DNA from: Heloderma charlesbogerti
Taxonomy: Eukaryota; Chordata; Lepidosauria; Squamata; Helodermatidae
Direction of reading: 5' to 3'
Length of the DNA: 64,000 nt
Assembly: GCA_026122225.1 (NCBI GenBank)
Contig: JANEZZ010001412.1
Span: 930,001-994,000, forward strand
A program made the translations under genes and the position numbers. The notes under the pieces are model-generated. The model saw only the letters and a program-made list of their open reading frames with translations. It had not been told where the DNA came from and did not search any database. Below, piece after piece: positions 22,580 to 35,394 of the stretch. How positions within the stretch are numbered: position 1 is the stretch's first letter; every line of letters starts with the position of its first letter.

Positions 22580-23055
22580 GGAGAGAACCTCTTTCAGCCC
22601 AAGGGCTGAATTCCATTTTGGAGAAGCTCTCAGGGGCCACTTTCCAGTGGTGAGGAGGGCCAAAGGCAAAAGGGAGGGCTAAAAATAGCAAAAATACCAG
22701 CCCATTTTACCTTAACATTCTTACTGTAGTGGTGGGCAACTTATGGCTGCCTGGATGTTTTGGCCTACAGCTCCCATCATCCCTCACCATTGCCTATGCT
22801 GGGTAGGGCTGATGGGAGTTACAGGCCAAAACATCTGGAGGGCCACCAGTTGCCCACCCCTGTCTCACTGCCCATAATTAAGCCTTAGGAGAAGCATTTC
22901 AGCCCTTTAGAATGGAGAAAACACTGCACAAAAGCCAGGAAATGAGCAAATGACCAGTGGTTAGGGAAGGGGCGGAGCTAGGGGAAAGGCCTTCTAGGGA
23001 ACCCCAGAGGTGCCACATTTGGACCCCAGGCCTGAGGTTATGAAGCTCTGTCCTA
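22580..23055. mobile_element. hAT-like MITE split by a second MITE
   Basis: This copy of the 16781-17097 family ('aacctctttcagcccaaggg' ... 'ggcctgaggttatg') is interrupted at 22728-22862. Ends are degraded and positions approximate. Confidence 0.55.
22728..22862. mobile_element. palindromic hAT-like MITE (GGTGGGCAAC type)
   Basis: A 135-bp element from TAGTGGTGGGCAACTTATGG to GTTGCCCACCCCTG, almost wholly self-complementary around the centre ('ggcctacagctcccatc' against 'gatgggagttacaggcc'). Flanks TCTTACTG and TCTCACTG agree at 7 of 8. It lies inside an older MITE. Related copies are at 5073 and 61672. Confidence 0.8.
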
Positions 23056-23059
23056 TACC

Positions 23060-26000
23060 TACCCCAAGCTCTTGGATGACCCATTCAAAAGCCTAGGACA
23101 GCTGAGCACATTCAGGAGGTCTCAGTCCCTGGACCAGCTGTCAGGATTGGGCCTCATAAGAGGTGTGCCCTTTGGTGGTTTTGTTCTAGCTTCTTTGGGG
23201 TGGGGGTGAGCTTAAAGAGATGGCACCTTTCTCTGAGCCTGTCCTCCTTCCCCATCAATCCGTTGCTATGGGACACAAGGAGAAAAGAATTACAAAAACG
23301 TCTTTCTCCGTCCTCCCACGTGCAGTTCTTTGCCAAATCCTACTTGTAAATGCATCAGTGACTCCCACTTCAGTTACTGAAATTGAAATTTACACCAGAA
23401 TTTTAACATGTAGATACCTCAAAGAAAGGATGCATGGTCTGTCAACTTGCTTCCAGATTATATTGCATGTTTTTCCTTCCAGAGATACATGCAGGCACTA
23501 TAGCCGTGGTGTTACATTTTTGCTTGTCTTCAGATGTGAAGCCTGAGATATATTTCATCTTTAGAAATGACCCAAGTACTCTATTTGATTATTCTCCCAC
23601 TCCTTTCTGCATAATAGTGACAACAGCTAAGTATTCCATTATACCATTACCTTCCTTCTTAAAGTCTAAATTACTCCCACAAATAAGCTGGCACTTTTCT
23701 AATTGAAGCTTTGGGAAGAAATGCAACTTTTGATTGACCACTGGAATTGCTAAATTACCAAACTGGCAGGAAACCAAGAGGAATTACATTGTCATAATTG
23801 CTCCAGTAGAACATTGACTAGTTTGAGGTGATAGCAGATGAATCAACAAAGCAATTATAAGTAAACACCCAGCCGTGTGTGTGTGTGTGTGTGTGTGTGT
23901 GTATCTCAAACCTATGAGTACAGAAAACATTTTCTCTTTGCAGTTATTCACAAAGTGATCATTCAAAAATTGATCTCTATTTTAAAAAGTACATTCACAT
24001 TCATAAGTACATTACCTAAAATGTCCCCTGGGTTGCCATTAAAACATCTCTTACACATGAATTGAGATTTGTTTTAGTTCTTAGAACTAAATGATATAGG
24101 TGACCCAAAAAGTAGCGTGTGTGTGTGTGTGTATTTATTAGTATTTAGTAGTAATAACTTGAGGGGATGTGGTGGATACCAGCCTAGGATTCAGGAATAT
24201 GCAGCACCTCATCCACCATGCCTTTAGATCCAAGTGGGTTTCACAGAAGATGACGTTGATTTATATGACAACCTGCACTTAAAAGGTGCAGTTTCCGCAT
24301 TATGTGGTGAAACGTATGGTCAGATGTGTGCATGCAGTCCATTTTTAAAAGATTATATTAGGATTCAAATGTGGTGCTCCATCTCTAGGAAACAATTGCT
24401 GAGCTGGTTCAAACGTTATAATTTGCTCTTTGATTTTTAAATTTGATCTCAAAATGTAACATTCACGTTATGGAATCAGAATCGGGAATTCAGTAGTGTC
24501 CGGGTTTATTTTTCACCCATTCAGTTTATTGATTTATTGCACACCTGGGCAAGCTACAGCTCTCTGAGGCCATGAGTGTGGCCTTCCACATGTGCCCAAG
24601 CTTCCAGATGCCCCCCTGCAAATTCCCCCCCTATGCCACCAGTGGGGGTAGGGGTTGGATTTGCAGCCCAGGAAGGAAATGTACAAGTACCAGCCCTTAA
24701 TTATTCTCTTGCCATCATCAGATCAGTTTCTGTTGAGATTGAAGTTTTCACCCTCTACAGCAAGGACTCAATGGCCATGGAATGCTAACTGACTGAGAAG
24801 TGGGGTAGGAATGGGATGGAGTGGCTGGAAACACAGAACAGAGGAAGAGACACACAGATATCAAAAGGGTAGAGAGAATGATATTATTGTTTGGATATGA
24901 CGTTTCCTGGTTTTCACTGAGAAGCTATTTTTAAAAGTCACCAGAGATGGAAGTGAGAGCTGCCCGTAAAAATCAACGGAGAAATCTAAGATTGTAACGT
25001 AGCTGGGACTGAACACAAGTATGTCCACACACATACACACACCCCAAAACCAAAACAGCCCAATAAGGACTAAGCATACTCAGCAGGCACAGAATGCTGA
25101 TGGACTGAGGGAGGGATGTGAAGGAAATCCAGCAGGAGGGGGAATGGAATGGAGTGGCTGAGACCTTGAACTCTACACTGAGTTGAGACTCTACACTGCA
25201 AGGTTTTGTTGCAGGGCCCGTGCCATTCCTTGTATTTCAGAGTGTTCCTGTGCTTGGACTAATATAGCCAAAGGCCATATTGGCTGAGGATAATGGAAAG
25301 ACTGGTATAGATGATCTAGTAAGTTTAGGAGGGGTGTAACTGAATGATCCACTCATTGATTTCTGTGGGTTCCTATACAGAAGGCCTAAGTTGCTTTTGT
25401 TCTTCCTTTATGTAAGGGCTGTCTTCCTGTCAGGCTGCTGTAAACAGCTGAAGGGCATTGCTGGCAGGTAATAAAAGCATCAAGGGAGCCACAGAAGCCA
25501 CAAACGTCGTCGCTGAAAGTTATTGTAGCAAACAGTTTGCTCTCACATCGTCCATTTCCAAAGCCATAATTTTCCCAGTGAGTCCAGGAAAAATTGGTCT
25601 GTTTTCACAATTAATAAGTAGGTAACACTTAACTCAGAAGTCTCTTCCACTTCATGTTCTGTAGCTAGAATAAAGATTTGGTCTGAAAGGAGATTAATAA
25701 TATCACCTGTATTGATGGAGAATAAAACATACCCTAGGATATTGTGCTCATAATGAAATGACTGACAGAAAATCTTCATATTAAAGCCCCCCTTCCAAGT
25801 AAAGCCATTTCCCCCTCCCCCCAAGGTTTATAGCTCTATAACCATGAGCAGGCCCATCAGCATTACCATTACATCTGTTTAATCAACATGATCAAACAGA
25901 CTTAATCAACCCTGTGAAATAGGAATAAGGAACCATTTTTGACGCTTTCCTATATTAAAGAATTCAAGGTCACCCACCAGAATTAAGGAATGGCACACTT

Positions 26001-26820
26001 CATCAAAAGGAAGGGCTTATTTCTCACATGCAATTGACCTAATAGCATACAATTGACCTAACAAATTCACTGCCATAAGACTCATTGCTGATAGCATAGC
26101 TGTATTTGGAGAACAGGGTCAGAAAAGAGAAGGAAGAAAGTAAGAGCAATATTCAAAATGGTCTAAGGAGGCGTCTTTGGAATTTGAGTATGATTGATGA
26201 AACCAAATGCAGTATTCAGCCAGGCAGCCCAGTCTGGGCTAAATTTGAGGAGCCAGGTCACAGCCGGCAGCTTTATAGGACTAGCTGCCTCCCTGGGTCA
26301 CCTGATCTCTACTGGTTTGATAGCTGCAATACCCCCCACTAGTCACATGCAGTCATGGTGTGTTGACATACAGTCTCCCTAGCAAGTTACTATGGTGGTA
26401 CAGAGAGAAAGGGCAGCATCCAACACTGCCCCTGTGCCTCCACTGGTTATGTTGCACCAGTGGGACCCACCGCTGGTGCAATAGGAAGTTAGCACTTCGC
26501 AACACAACCCTGGAAATGATCCAAAAAGCTCATTTCCAGAATGGGACAAGTCAGCAGAACTCCCTTTTCAGCTTATTTCCAGTTGTTTTAGGAAGCTGTG
26601 GCTTCCTGTTGTGCCAGTTGTGGGTCCTGCTGGCACACAGGCACCATTGGATACTGCTTGAAGATCCAAACTACCCATTACCCTTTCTGTGTAGTTCCAG
26701 CCTTGAGTGCAGGGCAGGGTGGGATTATTCAGGGCAAGGTTGCATAGGGTCTATGAAACTCTCAAAGGGTTCTAAAAAACATTGAGGCCTACAAAAAGAT
26801 TCAATTCAATTAAAGCAAAT
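23060..26820. other. anonymous sequence
   Basis: No gene or complete element recognised. It contains (GT)n tracts at 23875-23902 and 24117-24132, and a short reversed piece of repeat family C near 25060-25110. Plus-strand frames at 26106-26785 overlap each other and have no recognisable domain. Confidence 0.45.
23875..23902. repeat. (GT)n microsatellite
   Basis: About 14 GT units. Confidence 0.95.
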
Positions 26821-26848
26821 TATTGTTTGGTTTAGCAGTATATGTCTT

Positions 26849-27326
26849 TTGTTGTTGTTGTTCAGTCGTTCAGTCGTGTCCGACTCTTCATGACTCCATG
26901 GACCATAGCACGCCAGGCCTTCCTGTCCTGCGCTCTGACAATATTGTTCTTTACAGCATCAGATTTTCTTTTCACCACCAGACACATCCACAGCTGAGTG
27001 TCCTTTCAGCTTTGGCCCAGCCGCTTCACTCTTTCTGGCACTACTTGGAAATACCCTCTGCTCTTCCCCAGTGGTATATTGGACACCTTCCGACCTGAGG
27101 GGCTCATCTTCCAGCGTCATATCTTTTAGCCTTGTGATACGTTCCATGGGGTTTTCTTGGCAAGAATACTGGAGTGGGTTGCCATTTCCTTCTCCAGTGG
27201 ACCACATTTTGTCAGAACTCTCTGACATGACCTGTCCGTCTTGGGTGGCCCTGCACGGCATAGCTTATGGCTTCACTGAGTTACGCAAGACCCTTCGCCA
27301 CAACAAGGCAGTGATCCATGAAGGGG
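26849..27326 (-). mobile_element. internally deleted BovB/RTE LINE
   Basis: On the minus strand, 27326-26939 corresponds to the BovB 5' region and ORF start (MPCRATQDGQVM, then GEGNGNPLQYSCQEN and GHSAVDVSGGEKK). 26938-26849 is the BovB 3' end ('gcgtgctatggtccatgg', 'gtcggacacgactg'). About 2.7 kb, including the endonuclease and RT, is missing at a clean junction near 26938. Exact 11-bp flanks GTATATGTCTT (26838-26848 and 27327-27337) show that the shortened molecule itself was inserted by target-primed reverse transcription. At this copy the 5' coding part lacks the TAG seen in the 44-kb copy. Confidence 0.9.
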
Positions 27327-27339
27327 GTATATGTCTTAA

Positions 27340-29060
27340 GTAAATGTAAATTAAGCATTCACTTTGAAACTCTTTTTGTTACCAGAATCACAGGTTACAT
27401 TTTCAGTTTTCTGCTTTCTTTTTTTTGCAAAAGCTCATTCTCAGTTGAGAGTAGTGCAAGTGAAGATAGTAATTTTCGTCCCAACTGACCTAAGAGAGTT
27501 CTTTATATGTTAATGTTTCTACTTTGAAAAAAGGGGCTCCCCTTCACAACTTGTTCCAAAAATGGCAAGCTATATTATAAAAGTAAGGTTGACATTTAGA
27601 AAACTTGTCACTAACTCGTGCATTATTTGGGCAATGATCATTTCTGCCACAGATTTCCTGTCCACATACATACATGAGAACAATAGAAATTCGCCTGTGA
27701 ATGCATGTTCAAGATCTGATGGATAGGTGCCTATTAATGCCTTTGCTCTAGAGGCTTCTTCACCTGTCATAGACCTACCCACAAGAAAACTAAACCTTTC
27801 ACTGAGTGTGGCATGTGCCACTTGCTGTCTATCCATCCCAATGATAAGTTACAGGCGGATTGTGTGCAGAAATTGTCACTGGCACTCAAACCCAAGTCAA
27901 TATTATCTAGGGATGTCGCAAGAGTCCATGGGGGCAGGGGGAATCTGATGACAAATGCATAGAGGAATGAATGGGATGGACAACAAAGCTTGGATTGAAA
28001 TTGAGCCACTTTTATTGAAATATCTGCAAAGAGGAAACCTAGGATGGGCCCTGACTGTACCAGCACTTAGCTGGCACATTTGTGGGCGAAAACAAACCCA
28101 GCCTGAGGGGTGGTGTGTCAGCATCGCCGCCCCTCCGGACTGCCCCTTATGGGGGAGGTAGACCTTCCCGTGTCACCCCCTCCCGGGGCCGCACAGCTCC
28201 TGGGTGAATGGGGTGAGTCAGTCTCCCAGGCAACCCTTATCCCTCCGCCGAGCCGCAAAACCTGTGTGGGAGGCCTCAGGCGTCACCTGTCACCATAAGG
28301 TGCCTCTGAATGCTCACCATCCCTAAGCTCGTTCTCCTTTGCCCACCCTAGCTGCCAACTGAAATGCAACCAGAACTGAGGAATAATTAGACCAAAATTA
28401 CCTGCTTGACACACCCAACCCCATTAGCAATGTGAAGTAGGTGAAAAGGCACGCAGTCCCAGCCAATCGGACTATGAGCCAAAAATTCCTACTTGGTCCT
28501 CAAAAGGGCAACTGGTTGGGACCCACACTGCTTACGGGAGGGCAGGAGGGAGCTGCGCCAGCGAGGAACTGCCTGGGAGGGGCACGGATCATGGACAAGA
28601 CTCCTCTGGCCCCTCCCCTTTCTTTGGCCCAATGGCAGCCCGCATCATCCTCTCCCCTGCCTGCCTGCAACACCACCACCCCCATGGCCAGGCAAGCCAG
28701 ATGTGGGGGTAGGGCATTTCCCTGCTTTTTATTCCACATTATCCAATATACCACAACAAATGTAATTGTGTGCCCTACGAGGTATAAATGCACAAGAGGG
28801 ATACAGCATTACCATGATGGGATCGTAATGATACGATACAATGTATAGAACTCACCCAAATGTACAGTTTCAAATATGTCTCTATATTTAGGTAGCAAAA
28901 AGGCACAGTACTCAGCATGTCCACTTGGAAGTTACCTCAAAGCCAATGGACTTATTTCCAGCTGAAAGCTTTTAGGATCCAAATGTTAGTTTATGATGCA
29001 CCATCACAAATATAGCCTTAGTATTAAAACAAGTCATACACTGAGAATGCTAAAAGACTA
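27340..29060. other. no gene seen; GC-rich part at 28.1-28.7 kb
   Basis: Most is anonymous. The GC-rich interval contains CCAATC (about 28464), CCAATGG (about 28630) and GGTATAAATG (about 28781) in promoter-like order on the plus strand, but I see no exon downstream. An old LTR is an alternative. Frames on both strands overlap and look like chance. Confidence 0.35.
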
Positions 29061-29067
29061 TGCTACT

Positions 29068-29440
29068 TAAAGGTACAGTTCTATGGGTTGCGTCCTCCAT
29101 TATCGTAAGCCCACAAACTCGAAGGCTTCCAAGCATCCAATGCAGGGCGGGAGGAGTGGCGGAGGCAATCTTCCTCCAGCCCTGCATTTTTTGCTAGATG
29201 GGCTCGTATCCTGAACTCTCCAGCCTCCTCCCTCCCCACCCACTGAAACATCCCCTTTCCCCCTTCTCTGAGGTCGGGAACCCAACATCAGAGAGCAGCT
29301 GGTGTGGCTCTTTCCACACCAGCTGCAAGGGGGGAGGGGGGCAGATCTCCAATTCCCCCTCTGAGGTTGGAGGGCTGTCTCGGACCTCAGAGGGGGAATC
29401 CAAATAGCCTATGGCCCCTGCCCCTCAGACATAGGGGCCA
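29068..29440. mobile_element. TTAA-flanked GC-rich MITE
   Basis: It follows TTAA at about 29067-29070 with 'aggtacagttctatgggttg' and ends 'ggggccataggattgctcac' next to TAAA. Inside are hairpins, notably AGCAGCTGGTGTGG...CCACACCAGCTGC at about 29294-29328 and a 'ccctctgaggt' pair. It shares layout with 45060-45480, 48146-48597 and 60287-60756. The piggyBac-like label rests on the TTAA flank and is tentative. Confidence 0.5.
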
Positions 29441-29699
29441 TAGGATTGCTCACTAAAGGACGTTTTCAAATGGTTTTGAAAAATAGAAAATGGATATTTC
29501 TCTCATGGAACAGGTTAGAACAGTTTGATAAATCTCTTCTAGCTAAAAAGTCATCTTCCTCTCCCCACCCCAAAGTTACAGGATATTCGGGGGGGGGGAG
29601 TGGGATTTGTTATACTCGCAGGTGTGCTGTGGAGATTTTGTCATGCCTGTTATTTCAGTACTTCAATGTCTATGTCTATTAATAGCTCAAAGGTCTACT

Positions 29700-29762
29700 A
29701 CATAAAAGTTCAGACACCTATATCTCTATATCTATATTTATATCTACATCTCTATCTCTAAC
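29700..29762. repeat. TATATC/TATCTC simple repeat
   Basis: Imperfect hexamer tract 'ctatatctctatatctat' and variants. Confidence 0.85.
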
Positions 29763-30415
29763 TGGCATATGAAACACACCTCTAATTTGATATACAGCTC
29801 TTTTATAATTATGTGATTACAATTTACATGGTGTCATGGACCAGCAAGGGACTAGTTCTGTGAGTGGAAAGGGAAAGAGGCAAAACAGCGTCCCACACTC
29901 CTTTTTTTTTTCTTCCTTTCTTGTGGCCTTTTCCATTGCACGCAGATGGGGAAAAAATTCCCTCTGGCTACCTTCACCAAACCAGCCCTATAGCTCTCTG
30001 GGTCCCAGGTATCTACTGTAGGTAGCGTGGGGGTTGGCTGTTAGACATGGGTAAGTAAAAACCCATGAAGTGAGACCACATGGTTTCAAATAACAAAGCT
30101 TAAATTTTAGTGAAAAAAAATGTCAGTGGAAATTTTTAAAAATCTGAATGGATACATACATATACAACAAATAGGAGCAATAGACTAATAAAGCAACAGG
30201 GATAAACACACCCAACTAACCTAACTAGACTGTATGCCTGCTTTATCCAAGTCTTTTCCAAGTAATATTTACCATCATTTGATCCAACTCTCTCGATCAA
30301 TGCTCAAACACTTTCCTTCCTCTAGGACTCTGGTCTTTCTTTCTTTCCTTCTTACCTCTCTCTCTCTCTCTCTCTCCTTTCTGCTTTTCTGCCCCTCTGC
30401 CTTTTTGTATTAGAC

Positions 30416-30474
30416 CAGGGGTGGGCTATGTGTGGCCTGTAGGCTGCATGGAGCCCCCACCCCTGCCCAAACAA

Positions 30475-30506
<32 letters not shown>

Positions 30507-30655
30507 TTGTCCAGCGTGGACATTTTGAAGCTGTTTTTCATTTTTAGTATGCCATAGCTACTCCGAAACCATTTAAAAAAAAATAAGTGCTGCGGGCAGG
30601 GGGAAATCCTGGGAGCGAAAATGGCCCCCAGAACTCTCAAAGTTGCCCACCCCTA
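30416..30655. mobile_element. hAT-like MITE (CAGGGGTGGGC)
   Basis: Termini CAGGGGTGGGCTATG and AAGTTGCCCACCCCTA are inverted repeats of the 22728 type. The interior contains a (CA)n tract at 30480-30506. Flanks share ATTAGA, but the 8-bp duplication is not clean. Non-coding. Confidence 0.65.
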
Positions 30656-31241
30656 GATTAGATTTTTATATCTTAAAATTAGTTGTTGTTTTTCTCTCTC
30701 CCCAATGCCAAACAATCAGGAGAGTAGTTTCTTGTTCATTTCTCCCAGCTAAGTTTCTATTTCTCTCTCTCTTCCTCTGACCTTCTGCTGAAACTTTTAA
30801 TCTCTTGGTTTCCTGAGCAAACCTCCTGACCTCTACATTCTAACTAAACGTTTGACCTCTAAACTATTAAGATTTTGGCTAAAATGACTAGTACACACAC
30901 ACACAAGATTTGACCCCATCATATCCTCAAACCAGCCAAACACAAAAATGAGAGCCCTGTTCCTTCACAAGTAGAAACACTTTGGTTGATTAGAAATGTG
31001 AACCATGAACTATCTTCTCTTGCATGTACAGTGACACATAAATCCCCATAGAGATTCTACTGCACTATTCCGCCTCAGCTCACAGTACTCAATGACAGCT
31101 GTGAAGAAGCAGTCTGGCAATCAATCTTGAGTCTGATGAGTGCTTGAAAACGTTTCTTTAACACAAACAGTTAATAAACATAAAAATAATGAGGAAACAT
31201 AAATACGACTGAGCCCAAACCACTTTTGCTTATGTTACAAC

Positions 31242-31793
31242 TAGGGATGTACGAGAGTCAACTACCTTTTCGAAGGGTGACATTCGCAGTGGGGGGGAGG
31301 TGCTCCATCCCTCCCCCCAAAATTCATTCGGCCATCCAGCCACTGGGCAGCCTGCACAGGGACACAAATGGCGGCCGCCGTAGCCGCCGCCATTTGCGTC
31401 CCTGTATTTTGCAGTGATAGGCTACATAAATATTTATGTAGCCTATCACGGCAAAAAAAACAAAAAAAGGGAACGCAAATGGCGGCGGCTACGGCGGCCG
31501 CCATTTGCGTTCCCTTTTTCTTTTGCCATGATAGGCTACGTAAATACTTAAGTAGCCTATCACGGCCTCCGCAAATGGCGTCCCTGCGTTATCCATGATA
31601 GGCTACGTAAGTATTTGCGTAGCCTATCACGGCTATAATGAAGAAGCGAATGGCAGCAGGTAAGTGCTCTGTTTCGCGCGCCTTTCGCGGGGTGGGGGGG
31701 CGAGGGGCTTCATTCCACCACGGATTTGGGGGGGCCGAATGCACTGGCATTCAGCCTCACCGAGATCCGTGGTGGAATTCTCTGACAACCCTA
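31242..31793 (+). mobile_element. palindromic hAT-like element, copy 3
   Basis: It starts TAGGGATGTACGAGAG and ends TCTGACAACCCTA. Flanks GTTACAAC (31234-31241) and GTGACAAC (31794-31801) agree at 7 of 8. The core is a palindrome centred near 31490 (ACGCAAATGGCGGC against GCCGCCATTTGCGT), flanked on each side by a GATAGGCTACRTAAAT hairpin. It ends with the family right end, where CCGAATGCACTGGCATTC forms a small hairpin between two CCACGGAT-like arms. Confidence 0.92.
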
Positions 31794-31799
31794 GTGACA

Positions 31800-34275
31800 A
31801 CAATGTCAGTTATCCATCGCTAGCTGGGTAGCAATAAGTCTTTGTCAGAAGCAGTTCCTTTCAATCTATTAATTCCTGTTACCTCTTGCTCTTCTAATTC
31901 TTTTTGATATCCTGAGCTTTTTTACAAGAAACTGTTAATCCGCTGTATGCACTTTCGGTTTTGTTGCAGAATTGAGATCCATGCTCTACACAAATAGCTT
32001 TTCGTTTCCTCCTTTTTACACTACATATATGCTGTGCTATAGTGAAATAATGCAATGACAAAAACAAGAAAATATGTTTCCTTTTGCTTTCTCAAATGAT
32101 ACTCCATTTCCCCTGCTCTAAACCCTCCCTGCAAAACTGCTCTTACAAAACAGAAGCGAAACTGGAGCGTCACAACATCATATGAATAAGGAATGATGGG
32201 TGCACAATAAATGCATGTAGAAAAGCTCCCTTTCTGCTTTCTTCTCTCCTCCTTCTCTTCTCTCAGTCTACTTTCTCATCAGCTCCTCCTTCTCCAATCA
32301 TCCCCAACTGACTTTTTAGCTCTGGTGGCCCTGCATACTATGAAAGGAGGAGACATTTACAGACACTGAAACATTCTCAGCTGTTACAAGGTGAGAATAT
32401 TTTTGTTCTTGTTCTACGCTGTTCTTACATATTACTGGCTACTTCTCAGCTGCTTTGACACTGGGCATTGACAGTGGAATAGCCACACTTCGTTCACTCC
32501 CCTTTTATGGGGCATCTACATGATATCATTCCCAAAACATCCTCTCCCCGTGTTTTCTCCATCCAGCTTCCTTTTTTTTTGCACAGCTCAGAACATCTGA
32601 ATTAAAAAAACCCATGAAACAGCTGCACAATCTCCCCAGCTGTAGATGATCCATTGAACAGTGGTTGGATAGTTGTTTTGATCTGCTATGGCCTGTATAG
32701 ATTGCCCTGGCTATTTCCGCTATCACTTTATCCTGGATCTTCCAAAGGGCATTGCCTTTACATCCGTTTCCTTACTCACCTCAAATTGCAGTTGCATGGA
32801 GGGAGTTGTATTCATGATCTGGACTCCAGCAAGTGGGGAGGGAGCATTTAACCCTTGCCCCCCCCACACACACACACACCATGGTCTGAAAGGAACCTGT
32901 CCTCCAACTTTTGGGGCTGGGAGAGTCTGAGTGCAGTCTTGGCTACAAAGTGGAAGCAAAGCAAAGCTGCTATTCTGCTTGCAGTGAGAAGCAGAACAGC
33001 AATGATGGGGTGTTGTTAAATCACCCAGTTCTGGAAGTGTCCCTGCTTTTCAAATATGGCAGGAAGCAAATGACAGATCCCGAGGCATTTCTTGTATCTC
33101 TTGGCAGAGGAGGATACTGATGTGTGGATAGGATCACATGTTCTCTTGGTTCAATGAAAATGTTAGCACTGCCATTGCCTTGATTTGCTGTTCAGATTCC
33201 ATGCCTTGCTTTTGCGCACTGATGTACAAATGATGCACAACTGACCCTTGGAAGACAGCAGTTCAAATGGAGAAGTTTCAAAAAGTAAGGAAACTAAAGC
33301 GCAATTGACTTGAAGGTTTGCATCGGTTCAGAGCAGACACATTCCCATTAACTCCTCGGGGGGCCAAAACACAGCCAAGATAAGAAATATGTTTTCCCAT
33401 CATCAAAGGAATGCACAAACCTAATTTTTATGCAGTGATTGTAGTTATGACCAAGATTGTGTGCAGTTTTCACTGCAATGGTTTCTTTGATTAAAAATTA
33501 GGAAACATGGAAGGGGAAGCGTTCCCTGACTGCTCCCCAGCAGTTCTAGGTGCATTGTCTCAACAGAGTACAAAGCTAGCAGGTTCACAAGGTCCTGCCA
33601 GGCCAAACATCTAGAAATAGATAATCTCAGCTCTGTTTAGGTAGGTCAGAGTACATGTGGACCACCTTGATAGACCTCACCAGTTCTGAGACAAAAATAC
33701 CCTTTACAAGGAGGACAACAATACAAATACAAATCGAGATATATTTGTATCCCAGGTTTCCAAAATTCCTAGTACTACTAAAACTGTATATATTTTTGTG
33801 CTGCAAACATTTATGTAGTAATTCTTGTTCCTTCTCCTGATTTCTCGAGGTATGACTCCTACCCCTTCCTATATAAAGTCCAACTCATTTTAATCTCTAT
33901 AGTCCTCATGGGCTTTTTTTTATAAAGCTCGTTTCTGGCCTGTATTTACTTAGGGTGCCAGCAATCAAACCAGTGCATTATCCACTGGAGTTATATGTCC
34001 TCAGTACTTACATTTACTGCCTTTCACACAAATAGTTCCAGCAGTCGGTGAACCATGTGCATCTGGCTGGATAATGCTTTCCTAGTCAGACCTGTTTGCA
34101 GAGAGAAAGAAAATGAGTGTGCGGCTGGTGTTTGCTTGCCAAGCACTGAAGTCCTGTCAAGGGGCCCATTCATTCTTCCTAACTTTGCCAACCTCACCAG
34201 CAAAAGCAAAAGATGCAATAAGAAGACTATTCGTATTTAAAATGAAGGAAATAGTACTTTAAAGTCGAGAGCTTT
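31800..34275. other. anonymous sequence
   Basis: No gene or element I can support. A short CA tract is present at 32863-32878. Confidence 0.5.
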
Positions 34276-34279
34276 AATC

Positions 34280-34723
34280 TAGGCATGTACGAGAAATTTG
34301 TTTCGATTCATTTTTTTATCATCAGAAATTAACCTGTTTGCACCTTCTGGATCAAACACGGACTCAGACACAATCTGTGGTTGAAGTCCATACATTTCCA
34401 AACTTGCAGTGTGATTCGCAGACCAAAAACATACATTTGGCAGCATGTGTACATTTGAAAAATGTGTCTGAAAAATGCGTACTTTCCAAAAATGTGCACA
34501 AATACACTTTAATCAATAGGAAAAGAATATATACATTTCAAAGATGTGCACAACTGATACGTACATTTGGAAAAATACCCATAGAAATACAGACGGATTT
34601 TCATGTGAAAAGAAATAAAAACCTGAAGCTCCCAATCTGATGAAGAGTTGAGTCGAAATGAGCTTCGAGATGAAATTTGGAGAACTTCAGCAAGCTCAAG
34701 GTTTGCTGATTTGCTCATCCCCA
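34280..34723. mobile_element. TAGGGATG-type hAT-like element, AT-rich class
   Basis: It starts TAGGCATGTACGAG and ends GCTCATCCCCA. Flanks CTTTAATC (34272-34279) and GTTTAATC (34724-34731) agree at 7 of 8. The interior has imperfect repeats of 'atacatttggaaaaat' and 'atgtgcaca', like 8649-9093 and 51914-52623. The plus-strand frame through it is a product of these repeats. Confidence 0.78.
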
Positions 34724-35185
34724 GTTTAATCCTTCCTTTCCTACAAGGGGGTTACTTAAAAGAAGGGTCAATGTAACACATTGAGTGCAGGGCCATTTAT
34801 TTAAATATGGCCAGGTATTATGACCTCATTAGCCGCAATGGTGACTTCATTTAACTGCCTTCACTACCATTTCAGATCTGGCCTATAATGCACTATGTGT
34901 TATATATAAAGCACAGTTAGAAGCAGACGCTTCAGTAGAGTTTGGGCTGAAGAAAACCGAGCAAGTTTATCACGTTCACAAAAGGGAGATTTTGAGAACA
35001 CAGAATTACACTTCATGATGTCTGTCTGCAAAAACCTGTTTAATACACTTAATTAAATCAGTGGGGTTATAAGGTGCAGAGAAAGGCCTAGAAGAAAATG
35101 TGTGTCTCTTTAAAACGCCAGTGAAAAATGTTGGGTGGGGTGGGGAGTGGAGCGATGGATTGGAACTTCCAGGGGACTAAATTTG

Positions 35186-35335
35186 GGATGGATTGGAACT
35201 TCCAGGGGGCTGGATTTGGCTCCTGGTTTCCCCTTTCAGAAAGACTGAAATGCCTCTTCTAAAGCTGAGTTATTGGCAATAAGAGCTTTAAGCTAAAATA
35301 TGCTCACATTTTGAGGTTCTGCACCCCCTTTTTTA
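35186..35335 (-). mobile_element. MITE fragment, 16781-family
   Basis: 'ggctggatttggctcc', 'agactgaaatgcctcttct', 'aagctgagttattggc' and 'gaggttctgcacccc' match the 16.8-kb family. A 33-bp local tandem duplication ('gatggattggaacttccagg') lies at its left side, 35155-35215. Both ends are unclear. Confidence 0.5.
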
Positions 35336-35394
35336 AGGATTTCGTCTGATCTTAGGACATGAGCACCAAGGGGGTGGTAGTAAGATCAGTCTGT

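Noticed and set aside
26106..26785. Overlapping plus-strand frames as a host gene
   Set aside because: No conserved motif, no splice pattern, and three frames overlap each other, so chance is more likely.
27911..28325. TAGGGATGTCGC at 27911 with CATCCCTA at 28318-28325 as another hAT-like element
   Set aside because: The 8-bp flanks do not match and the subterminal sequence does not follow any of the three classes.
29834..30060. TGTCATGG at 29834 as the start of a third LTR
   Set aside because: I found no matching CA end with a duplicated flank.
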